From assembly GCF_002209535.1 (NCBI RefSeq), contig NZ_NJIG01000004.1, positions 480,668-544,667 on the forward strand: a stretch of 64,000 nucleotides of DNA, in the 5' to 3' direction. The translations under genes and the position numbers were made by a program. Within the stretch, counting starts at the first letter, position 1. Each line of letters starts with the position of its first letter. The stretch comes from Achromobacter marplatensis. GTDB taxonomy: Bacteria; Pseudomonadota; Gammaproteobacteria; Burkholderiales; Burkholderiaceae_B. Below the pieces are notes generated by a model, which was given only the letters and a program-made list of their open reading frames with translations, made no database searches and had not been told where the DNA came from. This document shows positions 42,551 to 51,750 of this stretch, piece by piece.

Positions 42551-43462
42551 CTACTGGCTCATCGGCCGCAACAGCAGCCGTCCTTCGGCTTCCATCCGCT
42601 CGCGCAGGTCGGGCTGCTCCAACGCATACCCCACCGCGCGGCGCAAAGTGTCCACGGCTGGCGCCGGCGTATCCTGCCGCACGTAGTAGCCGCCCGCGAT
42701 CGTGTAGACGAAGTCCGGGATGGTCTTGCTTTGCGAGATCAGCGGCAGCTTGGCCAGCGGCGGGGGCAAGGTGTCGGAAAAGCTGGTCAGGATCTTTATC
42801 TGCTGCTGCGCCGCCATGCCTTCCATCGCCTGTTGGTAGGGCAGGACGGCGAAATCGACCTGGCGGCCGATCAGGTCCTGCAAGGCGGGCGCCGCGCCGC
42901 GATAGGGCACGTGCAGGAATTCCGCACCCACGCGCCGGCCCAGGTATTCGGTCATGATGTGGTACAGGGAACCCACCCCGACGCTGCCGAAGGTCAGGGG
43001 CTTGGCGCCCGGCCGCTTGGCGTAGGCGATGAAGTCATCGACGGTCGATACGGGTAAGTCAGCGCGCGCCAACAGCACGATGGTGGCTTCGCTGATGGGC
43101 TGGGTCAGGCGGAAGTCTTCGGGCTTGTAGCGGGCCGCCGTGTTCAGGAACGGGCTCAGGATGACTTCGTTGGCCGACCCATGCAGGAAGGTGTAGCCGT
43201 AGGGGGCGCTGGTCAGCACGCGGCGCGCGCCCAGCATGCCCGCGCCACCGCCCACGTTCTCGACGATGACCTGCTGCTTGAGCGCATGGGCGATGTGCAC
43301 GCCGAACTGCCGCGCCGAGGCATCGCTGGCGCCGCCGGCCGGATACGGCACGATCAGGCTCAAGGGCTTGTCGCCGGGGTAGTCCGCGGCCTGCGCCAGC
43401 GGGGCGGCAGCGCAGGCCGCCAGGCAAATGGCGGCCGCCCGGGCCGGTAGGTTCCAACGCAT
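42551..43462 (-). CDS. Bug/TctC-type receptor, C-terminus cut by an amber codon
   Basis: A 303-residue Bug receptor. The signal peptide ends near AQAADYP, followed by KPLSLIVPYPAGGASDASAR and VIVENVGGGAGMLGARR. Translation stops at TAG (42551-42553) after RPMSQ. The same frame stays open for 25 more codons to a TAG at 42473-42475, encoding DADAYAVAQVAKYRQMIDAL plus LGLKPM-type residues, which looks like the normal C-terminal helix of the family. The gene may therefore be a recent nonsense mutant or carry a sequencing error. Confidence 0.8.
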   Translation of the reverse strand: MRWNLPARAAAICLAACAAAPLAQAADYPGDKPLSLIVPYPAGGASDASARQFGVHIAHALKQQVIVENVGGGAGMLGARRVLTSAPYGYTFLHGSANEVILSPFLNTAARYKPEDFRLTQPISEATIVLLARADLPVSTVDDFIAYAKRPGAKPLTFGSVGVGSLYHIMTEYLGRRVGAEFLHVPYRGAAPALQDLIGRQVDFAVLPYQQAMEGMAAQQQIKILTSFSDTLPPPLAKLPLISQSKTIPDFVYTIAGGYYVRQDTPAPAVDTLRRAVGYALEQPDLRERMEAEGRLLLRPMSQ

Positions 43463-43650
43463 GCTGCTTCTCCCTTGTCATTGCTGTTGTCGAGGCAGCC
43501 GGGTTCCCGGACTGCTTCACGCAGTCTAGGCAGCGGCGTTTGCCCGCATCAATGTCGGGCGGCCGGTCGGATCATTGTGAATTCCGCAACGATGCGCTGC
43601 CGGCCTGGGAGGAGGCCTGCATCAGTGCGTAAGGTTCAGGCGCGGACGGC

Positions 43651-44574
43651 TCAGGCGCGCCGGGGCTCCAGGGCGGGAAACGTCTTCAGGATGTGGCGCA
43701 GCATGCTGGCGGTCGCGGGCGGCAGGTGCCGGCCCGCCAGGCTGATGACGTGCGTGCGGCTGTTGTTCAGGATGGGATTGGCCAGCGGCAGCGACACCAT
43801 CTGGCGAAACTGCGCGCCTTTCAGCGGCATGGACAGCGGGTTCACGACATAGCCCAGCCCCTGGCTGGCGAACTCCCACAGGATCTTGAACGAATTGGTC
43901 AGCAACGCCGGCTTGAGCTTGACGTTTTCGTCCAGCTCCGCCGCCTGGATGTGCTGGCGCACGCCGAACGACTCATCCATCGCGGCCCAGCCGTGCGGCG
44001 CCAGGTCCGCCAGCCGCAAGGCCCGGCGCGTGCGCGCCAGCGGGTGGTCCTTGTGCACGTGCACGCGCATCGGCGCGGCGCGGGAATAGTGCGACCGCAG
44101 CCGCATATCGTTGGGCGGCTGGAACGCCAGGGCGATCTGCGCGCGTTCCTCCACGATGCAGCGCACGGTTTCGTTGGTGCCGGCCACATGGATGCTGTAG
44201 GTGATGTCGGGATGCTCGCGCACGAACGAAAGTAGGACGGGTTCCCACAGCATGTCGACGAACCCTTCGCCCAACGCCAGTTCGACGTGGCCGCGGGTGG
44301 CGCTTTTCAGGTTGTTGACCTCGGCCTGGAAGGACTCATTCAAGTCTTGCTGCCGGCGCGCGAACAGCGCCACCAGGCGTCCCGCATCGGTCGGCACGAC
44401 GCCACGTCCGCGGCGTTCCAGCAAGATCAGCCCCGTGTCCGCCTCCAGCCGGGCGATGGCGCGGCTGATGGCCGACGGATCGGTATTCAACTGGTCGGCC
44501 GCGGCGCGCAGCGTGCCGGTCTCGATGACTTGCAGCAGACACAGCGTCCGCTTGAACTCCAGGACATCATCCAT
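43651..44574 (-). CDS. LysR-type transcriptional regulator
   Basis: A 307-residue LysR protein from ATG 44572-44574 (MDDVLEFKRTLCLLQVIETG), which AAGGA precedes by a few bases. The ATG at 44646 would add 24 Cys-rich residues without a ribosome site. The HTH spans residues 8-65 (RAAADQLNTDPSAISRAIARL). It is divergent from the M20 hydrolase gene. The gap holds dyad elements around a central TGATCA (44640-44645), which fits local control. Confidence 0.82.
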   Translation of the reverse strand: MDDVLEFKRTLCLLQVIETGTLRAAADQLNTDPSAISRAIARLEADTGLILLERRGRGVVPTDAGRLVALFARRQQDLNESFQAEVNNLKSATRGHVELALGEGFVDMLWEPVLLSFVREHPDITYSIHVAGTNETVRCIVEERAQIALAFQPPNDMRLRSHYSRAAPMRVHVHKDHPLARTRRALRLADLAPHGWAAMDESFGVRQHIQAAELDENVKLKPALLTNSFKILWEFASQGLGYVVNPLSMPLKGAQFRQMVSLPLANPILNNSRTHVISLAGRHLPPATASMLRHILKTFPALEPRRA

Positions 44575-44725
44575 CAGGGCTTCCTTGCCGCGGTCTTGGC
44601 GTGGGATTGGATCGTTGCAAAAACCGCATCGATAAGACTTGATCATTGCTATCGGCTTTGTACCCGCGCCTGTCTATAGTCGGTAGCCGTATTTCCCCCA
44701 AGCCGCCTTACGGAGACCCCGCCCC

Positions 44726-45898
44726 ATGGCCATCGTCCCATCGCCCGTCAGCCCCGACCTGCTGCATCAAATGCGCGAATGGCGCCGCGATCTGCACGCG
44801 CATCCTGAAACCGCCTTCTGTGAATTCCGCACGGCTGACCTGGTGGCCCGGGAGCTCGAGCGGGCCGGCGCTGTCGTTCACCGCGGGTTGGGCCAGACCG
44901 GCGTGGTGGGCACGATGACGCGAGGCGAGGGGCCGGTGATCGGCCTGCGTGCCGACATGGACGCGCTGGACATGCAAGAGCTGGGTGACGCCTCGCACCG
45001 TTCGACCATCGCCGGCAAGATGCATGGCTGCGGCCACGACGGCCACACCGCCATGCTGCTGGGCGCGGCGCATCATCTGGCCGGCGATCCCGGCTGGCGG
45101 GGCACGCTGCATTTCATCTTTCAACCTGCCGAAGAACACGCGGGCGGCGGGTTGGCGATGGTGCGGGACGGCCTGTTCACGCAGTTTCCCTGCGACGCCG
45201 TCTTCGCGCTGCACAACTCGCCCAACCTGCCCTTCGGAACGGTGGCAACCCGCGCGGGCACCGTGATGGCCAACTGCGATACCTACGAGATCACCGTGAC
45301 GGGCAAGGGGTGCCACGCAGCCCAGCCCGAACATGGCGTCGACCCCATCGTGGCGGCGGCGCAGGTGGTCACCGCCATGCAGACCATCGTCAGCCGCAAC
45401 GTGAAGCCCACCGATGCGCTGGCGCTGAGCCTCACGCAGATTCACGCGGGCGACACGTGGAACGTCGTGCCCAACAGCGTGCTGCTGCGCGGCAGTTGCC
45501 GCACGTTGACGGCCGCCACGCGCGACCTGGCCGAACGCCGGCTGCGCGAGGTGTGCGCCGGCGTGGCCATGACCTCCGGCACCACGATCGACGTGCAGGT
45601 GTTCCGCGGCTATCCCGCATGCATCAACACCGAGGCCGAAGTGCGCTTGGCCGCCCGGGCGGCCGCGCGGGTGGTGGGAGCGGAACAGGTGGACACGGCC
45701 TGCACGCCGCGGATGGGCTCGGAAGATTTCGCCTACATGCTGGAGCAGCGCCCCGGCGCGTATGTCTTCGTGGGTGCGGCGCGGCCAGGGCGGGACAATC
45801 CGCCTGTGCACAACCCGTACTACGATTTCAACGACGACATCCTGCCCTTGGGCGCGCACTATTGGGTGGAACTGGTGAAGGAAGCGATGCCGGCATAA
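44726..45898 (+). CDS. M20-family amidohydrolase (hippurate hydrolase/aminoacylase type)
   Basis: A 390-residue metallo-amidohydrolase. The metal and catalytic sites are GLRADMDALDM near residue 75, MHGCGHDGHTAMLLG near 105, FQPAEEHAGGG near 134 and the C-terminal GSEDFAYMLEQRPG. A lid/dimer domain spans about 185-300. Such enzymes deacylate N-acyl amino acids, e.g. hippurate. It is divergent from a LysR gene and ends 16 bases from the convergent channel gene. Confidence 0.87.
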   Translation: MAIVPSPVSPDLLHQMREWRRDLHAHPETAFCEFRTADLVARELERAGAVVHRGLGQTGVVGTMTRGEGPVIGLRADMDALDMQELGDASHRSTIAGKMHGCGHDGHTAMLLGAAHHLAGDPGWRGTLHFIFQPAEEHAGGGLAMVRDGLFTQFPCDAVFALHNSPNLPFGTVATRAGTVMANCDTYEITVTGKGCHAAQPEHGVDPIVAAAQVVTAMQTIVSRNVKPTDALALSLTQIHAGDTWNVVPNSVLLRGSCRTLTAATRDLAERRLREVCAGVAMTSGTTIDVQVFRGYPACINTEAEVRLAARAAARVVGAEQVDTACTPRMGSEDFAYMLEQRPGAYVFVGAARPGRDNPPVHNPYYDFNDDILPLGAHYWVELVKEAMPA

Positions 45899-45914
45899 GC
45901 CGCGGCGCTACGGT

Positions 45915-48377
45915 TCAGCCGGATTCGGTGGCTGCTGGCGGCGGCCGTGTCGCCAGCATGGCGCCGGCCTCGTCCGAAATGCTGCGCAGATGCAGGTCGC
46001 GCTGCGGGAACGGGATCTCGATGCCGGCCTGTTTCAGCGCCGTGTACATGCCCGTCAGCATGTCGCTGCGGATATCGATCCAGCGGTCGAAATCGGTGGT
46101 CCAGGCGCGCAGGCTGAAGTCCAGCGTGCTGGCGCCGAAGCCCATGAACAGCACCACGGGCGCCGGGTCGGCCACGATGCCGGGCGTTTGCCGCGCCACG
46201 CCGTTCAGCAGCGCGATCACCTGCGCAGGGTCGGTGCCGTATGCCAGCCCGACGCTGATTTCGATGCGGCGGCTGCGGTCCAGCATGGTCCAGTTCGTCA
46301 GTTTTTCGGACAGCAAGGTGCCGTTCGGCACGATCACGTCGGCGCCTTCGAAAGTCTTGATCCGCGTGGCCCGCATCCCGATCTCGCGCACTTGCCCCGA
46401 CGTGCCGCTGATGTCCACGACATCGCCGGGCTGGATCGGGCGTTCGAACATCAGGATCAGGCCCGACACGAAGTTGTTCACCACGTTCTGCAGGCCGAAG
46501 CCGATGCCCACGCCCAACGCGCCAAACACGATGGTCAGTTGGCTGGTCTGGAAGCCCGCCGCCGACAGCGCGATGCCCAGGCCCAGCAGCAGCACCAGGT
46601 AATAGGTCAGCGACGCGATGCTGTTGCCCACCCCGCGAGGCAGCGCCATGCGCGTCAGCACCTCGTCGTGCAGGACCAGGCGGATGGTGCGCGCGGCCCA
46701 GAACGCGATCACCACCGAGATCAGGAACACCAGGATGTTGCCCAGGCTGATCGAGATCGTCCCGACGGCCAGCGTGTAAGACAGCAGTTCGGCGACGAAG
46801 GCGTAGGTCGCCCGCAGTACCCGGAAGCGGTCCATCGCGTAGACCGCCCAACCCACGGCGGCGGCCGCGGTCAACAGGCGGATCAGCAGTTGCACCAGCG
46901 GCGGCGCATGCTCGCGCGCCAGCCGGAAGCGAGAGATCCCCTGACGCGCTAGCAGCAGTTGCAGCAGCGTGGTGATGACGGTGACGCCCGCGTAGAGCAC
47001 CAGCCCGAAGTAGCCGCTGCCGATGACGGCGCTGGTCAACATTTCGGCCAGGGACACATTGCCGAACAGGTTGGCGGCCAGCGACGCGCACAGCAGCGCC
47101 GCGGCGCCCCAGGCGATGGCCCGCAAGGCGCGCATCTGCCGCGTGGGGGCGACGGGCACCGCCTTGTGGCCGCGGCGCATCAACCACAGGATGGCGGCCA
47201 GCGCGACGGCAGTCAACGCCACGGTGGAAAGCCGGTAGAACAGCGTGTTGGCCAGGAACAGAAACCCCAGGCGCTCTGCCAGGAACAGGCCGGTGATGAC
47301 GTGCGGCCACTGATCCATCTGGCGGCGGACCGAGGGCGGCAGCAAGCGCAGCACAGGCACGGCCGCCAATACCAGCGCGACCTGCTGCACCATTAAGGGG
47401 GCATCCGGCTCCAGCGCCAGCACGCCCAGCATGGATAGCAGCAGCCACGTCGACAGGGGGCGCCCAAGCACGCCGGCCGCGGTTTCGCTCATGACGCCCG
47501 CCCGGATCGCGTCCCGGCTTTTTCGCGCCAGCCATAGCAGCAGCGGCAGCAGCACCAGCTGCAATAGGCGCAGCGCGCGCTGGTTGCCGCTTTCGGCCGC
47601 GTTGTAATCGCGGGCGAAACGCACTTCGATGTCCAGCCCCGTGCGCAGCAGCGCCATCGTGTCCTGGCTCGAATCCGGTGTTTGGCTAAGGGCCCACAAC
47701 GGGGGCGAATCCACGCGCATCAGGCGGGAATCGATGTAGTCGATGGCGTCGGTCACCGAACGCTGGCCGGCCTTGATCCGTTCCTCGATGGCGGCGGCAC
47801 GCTGCTCCAGTTCGGCTTGCCGCGACAGCGGCCCGGACAAGGCCTGCCCGGCCGCGGTCAACTGCGCCAGCACCGCATCCATGCGGTCGGTCAGCGCGGG
47901 CGGCAGGTTGGCCGCACCCGCGGCGTCCTTGGTCGCCTGCCACGCGGCGCGCCGCCGGAACAATTCCGCCGCGTCGCTGGCGTACCAGGAGGTGGCCTGA
48001 CGCAGGTCTGATCGCCAACGCGCCAGCCGGTGGGCGTCAAACAGCCAATGCCGCTCCAGGCTTTCCACCCGCATGATGGGCAGGGTGCGCAGCTGGGCGG
48101 GCTGGAATTCATAGAGCTTTTCGTCGGCGGACTTGGCGATGGCGTCCAGCGCGGGCGTGAACGCCGCGCCCGGGTCGGCCGTGGCGACGCGTTGCAGCAC
48201 GCCTTCGGCGTACCGCAAGTCGGTATCCGCCCGCAGCGGGATGTCCGCCATCTGGATGGCCTCGGGCGGAGCAGGGGCGGGCGCCGCCGGCGTCGAGGCC
48301 GTTTGCGCGTTTGCCAGGCCGGGCAGGCCAAGCAGCAGTCCGAACAGGCAGTGGAGGATTCGTGCTCGGACGCGCAT
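45915..48377 (-). CDS. Large MscS-family mechanosensitive channel with DUF3772 N-terminal domain
   Basis: An 820-residue inner-membrane protein. A signal peptide (LFGLLLGLPGLANAQT) precedes a periplasmic helical DUF3772-type domain (about 50-220) and then about ten TM segments. The C-terminal MscS domain carries FGALGVGIGFGLQNVVNNF, FERPIQPGDVV and VPNGTLLSEKLTNW. ATG 48375-48377 follows CGGAG; the frame open to 49043 is a shadow of the SDR gene. It lies 44 bases after the thiamine-regulated operon and could be co-transcribed, but the overlapping-start pattern is broken here. Confidence 0.85.
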   Translation of the reverse strand: MRVRARILHCLFGLLLGLPGLANAQTASTPAAPAPAPPEAIQMADIPLRADTDLRYAEGVLQRVATADPGAAFTPALDAIAKSADEKLYEFQPAQLRTLPIMRVESLERHWLFDAHRLARWRSDLRQATSWYASDAAELFRRRAAWQATKDAAGAANLPPALTDRMDAVLAQLTAAGQALSGPLSRQAELEQRAAAIEERIKAGQRSVTDAIDYIDSRLMRVDSPPLWALSQTPDSSQDTMALLRTGLDIEVRFARDYNAAESGNQRALRLLQLVLLPLLLWLARKSRDAIRAGVMSETAAGVLGRPLSTWLLLSMLGVLALEPDAPLMVQQVALVLAAVPVLRLLPPSVRRQMDQWPHVITGLFLAERLGFLFLANTLFYRLSTVALTAVALAAILWLMRRGHKAVPVAPTRQMRALRAIAWGAAALLCASLAANLFGNVSLAEMLTSAVIGSGYFGLVLYAGVTVITTLLQLLLARQGISRFRLAREHAPPLVQLLIRLLTAAAAVGWAVYAMDRFRVLRATYAFVAELLSYTLAVGTISISLGNILVFLISVVIAFWAARTIRLVLHDEVLTRMALPRGVGNSIASLTYYLVLLLGLGIALSAAGFQTSQLTIVFGALGVGIGFGLQNVVNNFVSGLILMFERPIQPGDVVDISGTSGQVREIGMRATRIKTFEGADVIVPNGTLLSEKLTNWTMLDRSRRIEISVGLAYGTDPAQVIALLNGVARQTPGIVADPAPVVLFMGFGASTLDFSLRAWTTDFDRWIDIRSDMLTGMYTALKQAGIEIPFPQRDLHLRSISDEAGAMLATRPPPAATESG

Positions 48378-48421
48378 GTCGCGACTCCGTTGGGATGCGG
48401 CGAACCAGGGGGCTACCCACT

Positions 48422-49201
48422 CTAGCGCATCACCAGTCCGCCGTCCACGAACAGCACCTGTCCGGTCATGAATCCGCTCCAGTCGGACGCCAGGAACAGC
48501 ACGGGGCCGGCAACGTCCTCCGGCCGGGCGATGCGTCGCAGCGGCGTGGCGGCGATCAACTGCTCGCGGAACGACTCCTGGGTATCGCTGCTGGCCTGGG
48601 TCGGGTAGACCAGCCCGGGGGCGACGCAGTTCACGCGGATGCCGTAGGGGCCCAGTTCGGTGGCCAGGTTGCGGCTGAACGCCACCAATGCCGCCTTGGC
48701 GGTGGTGTAGTCGTGATACGGCACCACCGGATGCTCGACCAGGTTGCTGGCGATGTTGACGATGGCGCCTTGCGCGCGCTGCTTGAAATGCGGCAGTGCG
48801 GCGCGGCAGACGTTGAACGCCGCACCGACGGCGCCGTCGAACTGCGATTGGTAGTCCTGCCAGCCGATGGCGTCGAACGCGGTGCGCCGCCGGGGATCGA
48901 ACGCGTAATGGCGCAAGGCGTTGTTGACCACGATATCCAGGCGGCCCGCGTCCTGCACGATGCCGTCGACCATGGCGCTCACCGCCTCCGGCGAGCCGAC
49001 ATCGGCCTGCACGGCCCAGGCGTCGCCGCCAGCGGCCTGGCATTGCGCGACCACGGCCTCGGCCGCCTCGGCATTGCTCAGGTAGTTGACGACCACCGTC
49101 GCGCCTTCCCGCGCAAAGCTGCGGGCGATTTCGGCGCCGATGCCGCGGCTGGCGCCGGTCACCAGCACCACCTTGCCTGTGAACTTCAGGGCGGCGCTCA
49201 T
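48422..49201 (-). CDS. Short-chain dehydrogenase/reductase, last gene of the TPP-riboswitch operon
   Basis: A 259-residue classical SDR: TGASRGIGAEIA near residue 14, NNAL near 92, the catalytic Ser in VNIASNLVEH near 142 and YHDYTTAKA (YxxxK) near 157, with C-terminal FVDGG. The start is one base after the receptor stop (TGACATG), so it belongs to the operon. Following LuxE and LuxC homologues, it could reduce the aldehyde product to an alcohol; the direction is inference. Confidence 0.82.
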   Translation of the reverse strand: MSAALKFTGKVVLVTGASRGIGAEIARSFAREGATVVVNYLSNAEAAEAVVAQCQAAGGDAWAVQADVGSPEAVSAMVDGIVQDAGRLDIVVNNALRHYAFDPRRRTAFDAIGWQDYQSQFDGAVGAAFNVCRAALPHFKQRAQGAIVNIASNLVEHPVVPYHDYTTAKAALVAFSRNLATELGPYGIRVNCVAPGLVYPTQASSDTQESFREQLIAATPLRRIARPEDVAGPVLFLASDWSGFMTGQVLFVDGGLVMR

Positions 49202-49202
49202 G

Positions 49203-50228
49203 TCAGGCTGCCGGCAGCAGGCTGGTGTCGACGGCGGCGGCCACGTCGATGCGATTCTGGATCAGGCCCAGCTCGCGGTAGGCATCGGCGGCCTTTTGCA
49301 GCAGGTCCAGATCCAGCGTGCCCAGCGGACGGCCGCCGGAAGCGATCGAGGCCGCATTGCGCAGCCGGATCACTTCCAGGTTGATGGCCCGGTCGGTGCC
49401 GTCGATGGCGCGCTTGCCGGCCAGCGTTGCGGCTTCTTCCGGCTGGGCGATCATCCATGCGGCGCTGTCGCGGTACGCCTTCAGGAACGCGCGCAGCAGC
49501 GGCAGCTTTTGCTGAAGGACGGATTCTCTCGCCACGAACAGGTCGCTGGACACGTTGAGGGTGTCGCGCACCTCCATCACATTGACCTCGCCCAGGCCGC
49601 GCCGGCGCCCCACGAGCAGGCCGGTGTCGGTGGCCGCGGTGGCGTCGACCTGGCCTTGCAGCAGCGGAGCGAAGTTCAGTACGCCCGTCACGACGATTTC
49701 AACGTCGGCTTCGGTCAGGCCGGCCTGGTGCAGCATCACCAGCAGGTTCTGGCGCGTGCCGCTGGCCAGGCTGTAGACGCCGATGCGCTTGCCCTTCAGG
49801 TCTGCCGGCCGTGTGATGTTGGCGGACTTCAGCGACACCACGTTGAAGACGTTCTGCGGATAGATGTCATAGATGGCGCGCAGCTTCTCGCCCTTGTCCA
49901 GGGCCATGAAGAACGAGCCCGGGTCGGTGAAAGCCACGTCGGCCTGGCCGCTGAGGATGTTGCGGATGGCGTCACCGCCGCCCGCGCCGGGCAGGTAGAC
50001 CAGCTCCACGCCCTGCGCCTTGAAGAAGCCCTTGTCGGGCTCGGCCAGCAGGTTGGTGATTTCGCTGATGGGCTTGCTCCAGCCGGCCAACGTGACCTTG
50101 CCTGCGGCGGCGTCTTGGGCGCGTGCGGCCGCCGGCGCCAGGGACGCCGCGGCGAGGCTCGCGGCTGCGGTCAGCAGCGCGCGGCGGGTGGGGGAGGGGA
50201 GCATGGGTCGAGTCCTGAAGAATGTCAT
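49203..50228 (-). CDS. NMT1/THI5-like ABC receptor (thiamine-precursor type)
   Basis: A 341-residue periplasmic receptor. The signal segment contains PTRRALLTAAASLAAASLAP, cleaved near ARAQD. The mature protein begins KVTLAGWSKPISEITNLLAE and has DAIRNILSGQADVAFTDPGS, as in the NMT1/THI5 and TauA/SsuA group, which includes pyrimidine-binding ThiY. ATG 50228 forms the same ATGA overlap seen at the other junctions; ATG 50204, behind AGGA, is the alternative. The TPP riboswitch upstream argues for a thiamine-related ligand rather than a sulfonate. Confidence 0.78.
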   Translation of the reverse strand: MTFFRTRPMLPSPTRRALLTAAASLAAASLAPAAARAQDAAAGKVTLAGWSKPISEITNLLAEPDKGFFKAQGVELVYLPGAGGGDAIRNILSGQADVAFTDPGSFFMALDKGEKLRAIYDIYPQNVFNVVSLKSANITRPADLKGKRIGVYSLASGTRQNLLVMLHQAGLTEADVEIVVTGVLNFAPLLQGQVDATAATDTGLLVGRRRGLGEVNVMEVRDTLNVSSDLFVARESVLQQKLPLLRAFLKAYRDSAAWMIAQPEEAATLAGKRAIDGTDRAINLEVIRLRNAASIASGGRPLGTLDLDLLQKAADAYRELGLIQNRIDVAAAVDTSLLPAA

Positions 50229-50989
50229 GAGTGATCGGCGTAGGGGCGCAGCAAGCGCCGCTCCAGCATCAGCGTGGCCTGATAGCCCAGCAGCCCGATG
50301 GCGGCGATGGCCGTCAGCGCCGCGAACATGAGGGGCGTGTCCATCATGCCCTGCGCAGCGATGATGACGGCGCCCAGCCCGCGGCTGGCGCCGATGAATT
50401 CGCCCACCACGGCGCCGACCAGTGCCAGCACCAGGGCCACGCGCAGCCCGGCCAGGATGCCGGGCAGCCCCGCGGGCAGTTTCAGGCGCAGCAAGGTCTG
50501 CGCGCGCGAGGCGCCCAGCATGCGGAACAGCTGCAGCCGGTTCGGATCCACCTGCCTCAAGCTGGTCAGCGTGTTTTCCATCAAGGGGAAGAAGCAGATC
50601 AGCGCGGTCATGACGACGGTGGGCGCCATGCCGAAGCCGAACCACAGCACGAACAGCGGCGCCAGCGCCAGCTTGGGCACGACCTGGCTGATGATGACGT
50701 AGGGCTTGAGCACGCGATCCAGCAAGGCCGATTCCGCCAACGCCACGCCCATCGCCAGGCCGGCTGCGCCGCCCAGCGCCAGCCCCAACAGCATTTCGGC
50801 CAGCGTGGCGCCGATGTGCGGCCACAGATAGCCGGTGGCAAGGCTCGTCCACAGCGTCGTGGCCACGGCGGAAGGGGCGGGCAGCACCAGCGCGGAAATG
50901 CCCGCTTGCCTGACAACCGCCTCCCAAGCGCCCATCAGGACGACCAGCAGCGCGACCGCCAAAAAGCGAGACGTGAAGGCGGGCTTCAT
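50225..50989 (-). CDS. ABC permease (TauC/SsuC/ThiX type)
   Basis: A 254-residue inner-membrane permease with six hydrophobic segments. The conserved EAA-type loop is RLQLFRMLGASRAQTLLRLKLPAGLPGI. Both ends are joined to neighbours by ATGA overlaps. Together with the ATPase and the NMT1-like receptor it forms a complete importer of the nitrate/sulfonate/taurine superfamily, to which HMP/thiamine-precursor importers also belong. Confidence 0.87.
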   Translation of the reverse strand: MKPAFTSRFLAVALLVVLMGAWEAVVRQAGISALVLPAPSAVATTLWTSLATGYLWPHIGATLAEMLLGLALGGAAGLAMGVALAESALLDRVLKPYVIISQVVPKLALAPLFVLWFGFGMAPTVVMTALICFFPLMENTLTSLRQVDPNRLQLFRMLGASRAQTLLRLKLPAGLPGILAGLRVALVLALVGAVVGEFIGASRGLGAVIIAAQGMMDTPLMFAALTAIAAIGLLGYQATLMLERRLLRPYADHS

Positions 50990-51750
50990 GGGCGGGCCCC
51001 GTTCATGAATTCGAACACCTGTGCGCAATATGCATTGAACGCGGCGCCGTGCCGCATGGACTGCGTGCGCGGCGCGGGCAAGTCCACGTGCAGGTCGGCC
51101 ACCATGCGGCCTTGGTGCATGACCGCGACGCGGTCGCCGAGGTAGACGGCTTCGCTGATGTCGTGCGTGACGAACAGCACCGTTGTCTTGCGCAGGCGGC
51201 ACATCCGCATCAGGTCGTCCTGCAGCTCGCCGCGCGTGATGGCATCCAATGCCGCGAAGGGCTCGTCCAACAACAGCAGGGCCGGCGCAAGGATCAGTGC
51301 CCGCGCCAGTGCCACCCGGCTCTGCTGTCCGCCGGACAGTTGCCGGGGGTAATGCTGGGCATGGTCGGACAGGCCCAGCATCGCCAGCAGTTCGTGCGCG
51401 TGCGCGGTGTCCTCCGAAGACGGACGGCGTTGCAGCAACACGGGCAGCAGCACGTTGTCGATCACGCGGCGCCATTCCAGCAACGTAGGGGCCTGGAACA
51501 CATAGCCCAACTGCGGCCCGGGGGCGGCGGGCGTACCGTCCCACAGGCGGATGTGGCCGGACTGCGGCCTCAGCAGGCCGGCGGCCAGTTTCAGCAGCGT
51601 CGTCTTGCCGCAGCCGCTGCGTCCGACCAGGCAATGAAATCCACCGGCCTCCAGTCGCCAATCGATACCGTCGACGATGGGTGGGCGGCCCGGGTAGGTA
51701 TAGACCGCCCGTTCGATGTCCAGAAAAGGCCTGGTCACAGCGGCGTTCAT
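50986..51750 (-). CDS. ABC ATPase (TauB/SsuB/ThiZ type)
   Basis: A 254-residue ATPase with Walker A LVGRSGCGKTTLLK near residue 42, Q-loop GYVFQAPTLLEW, signature LSGGQQSRVALARAL, Walker B LLLLDEPFAALD and switch VTHDISEAV. It is coupled by ATGA to the LuxC-like gene before it and the permease gene after it. Confidence 0.9.
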   Translation of the reverse strand: MNAAVTRPFLDIERAVYTYPGRPPIVDGIDWRLEAGGFHCLVGRSGCGKTTLLKLAAGLLRPQSGHIRLWDGTPAAPGPQLGYVFQAPTLLEWRRVIDNVLLPVLLQRRPSSEDTAHAHELLAMLGLSDHAQHYPRQLSGGQQSRVALARALILAPALLLLDEPFAALDAITRGELQDDLMRMCRLRKTTVLFVTHDISEAVYLGDRVAVMHQGRMVADLHVDLPAPRTQSMRHGAAFNAYCAQVFEFMNGARP

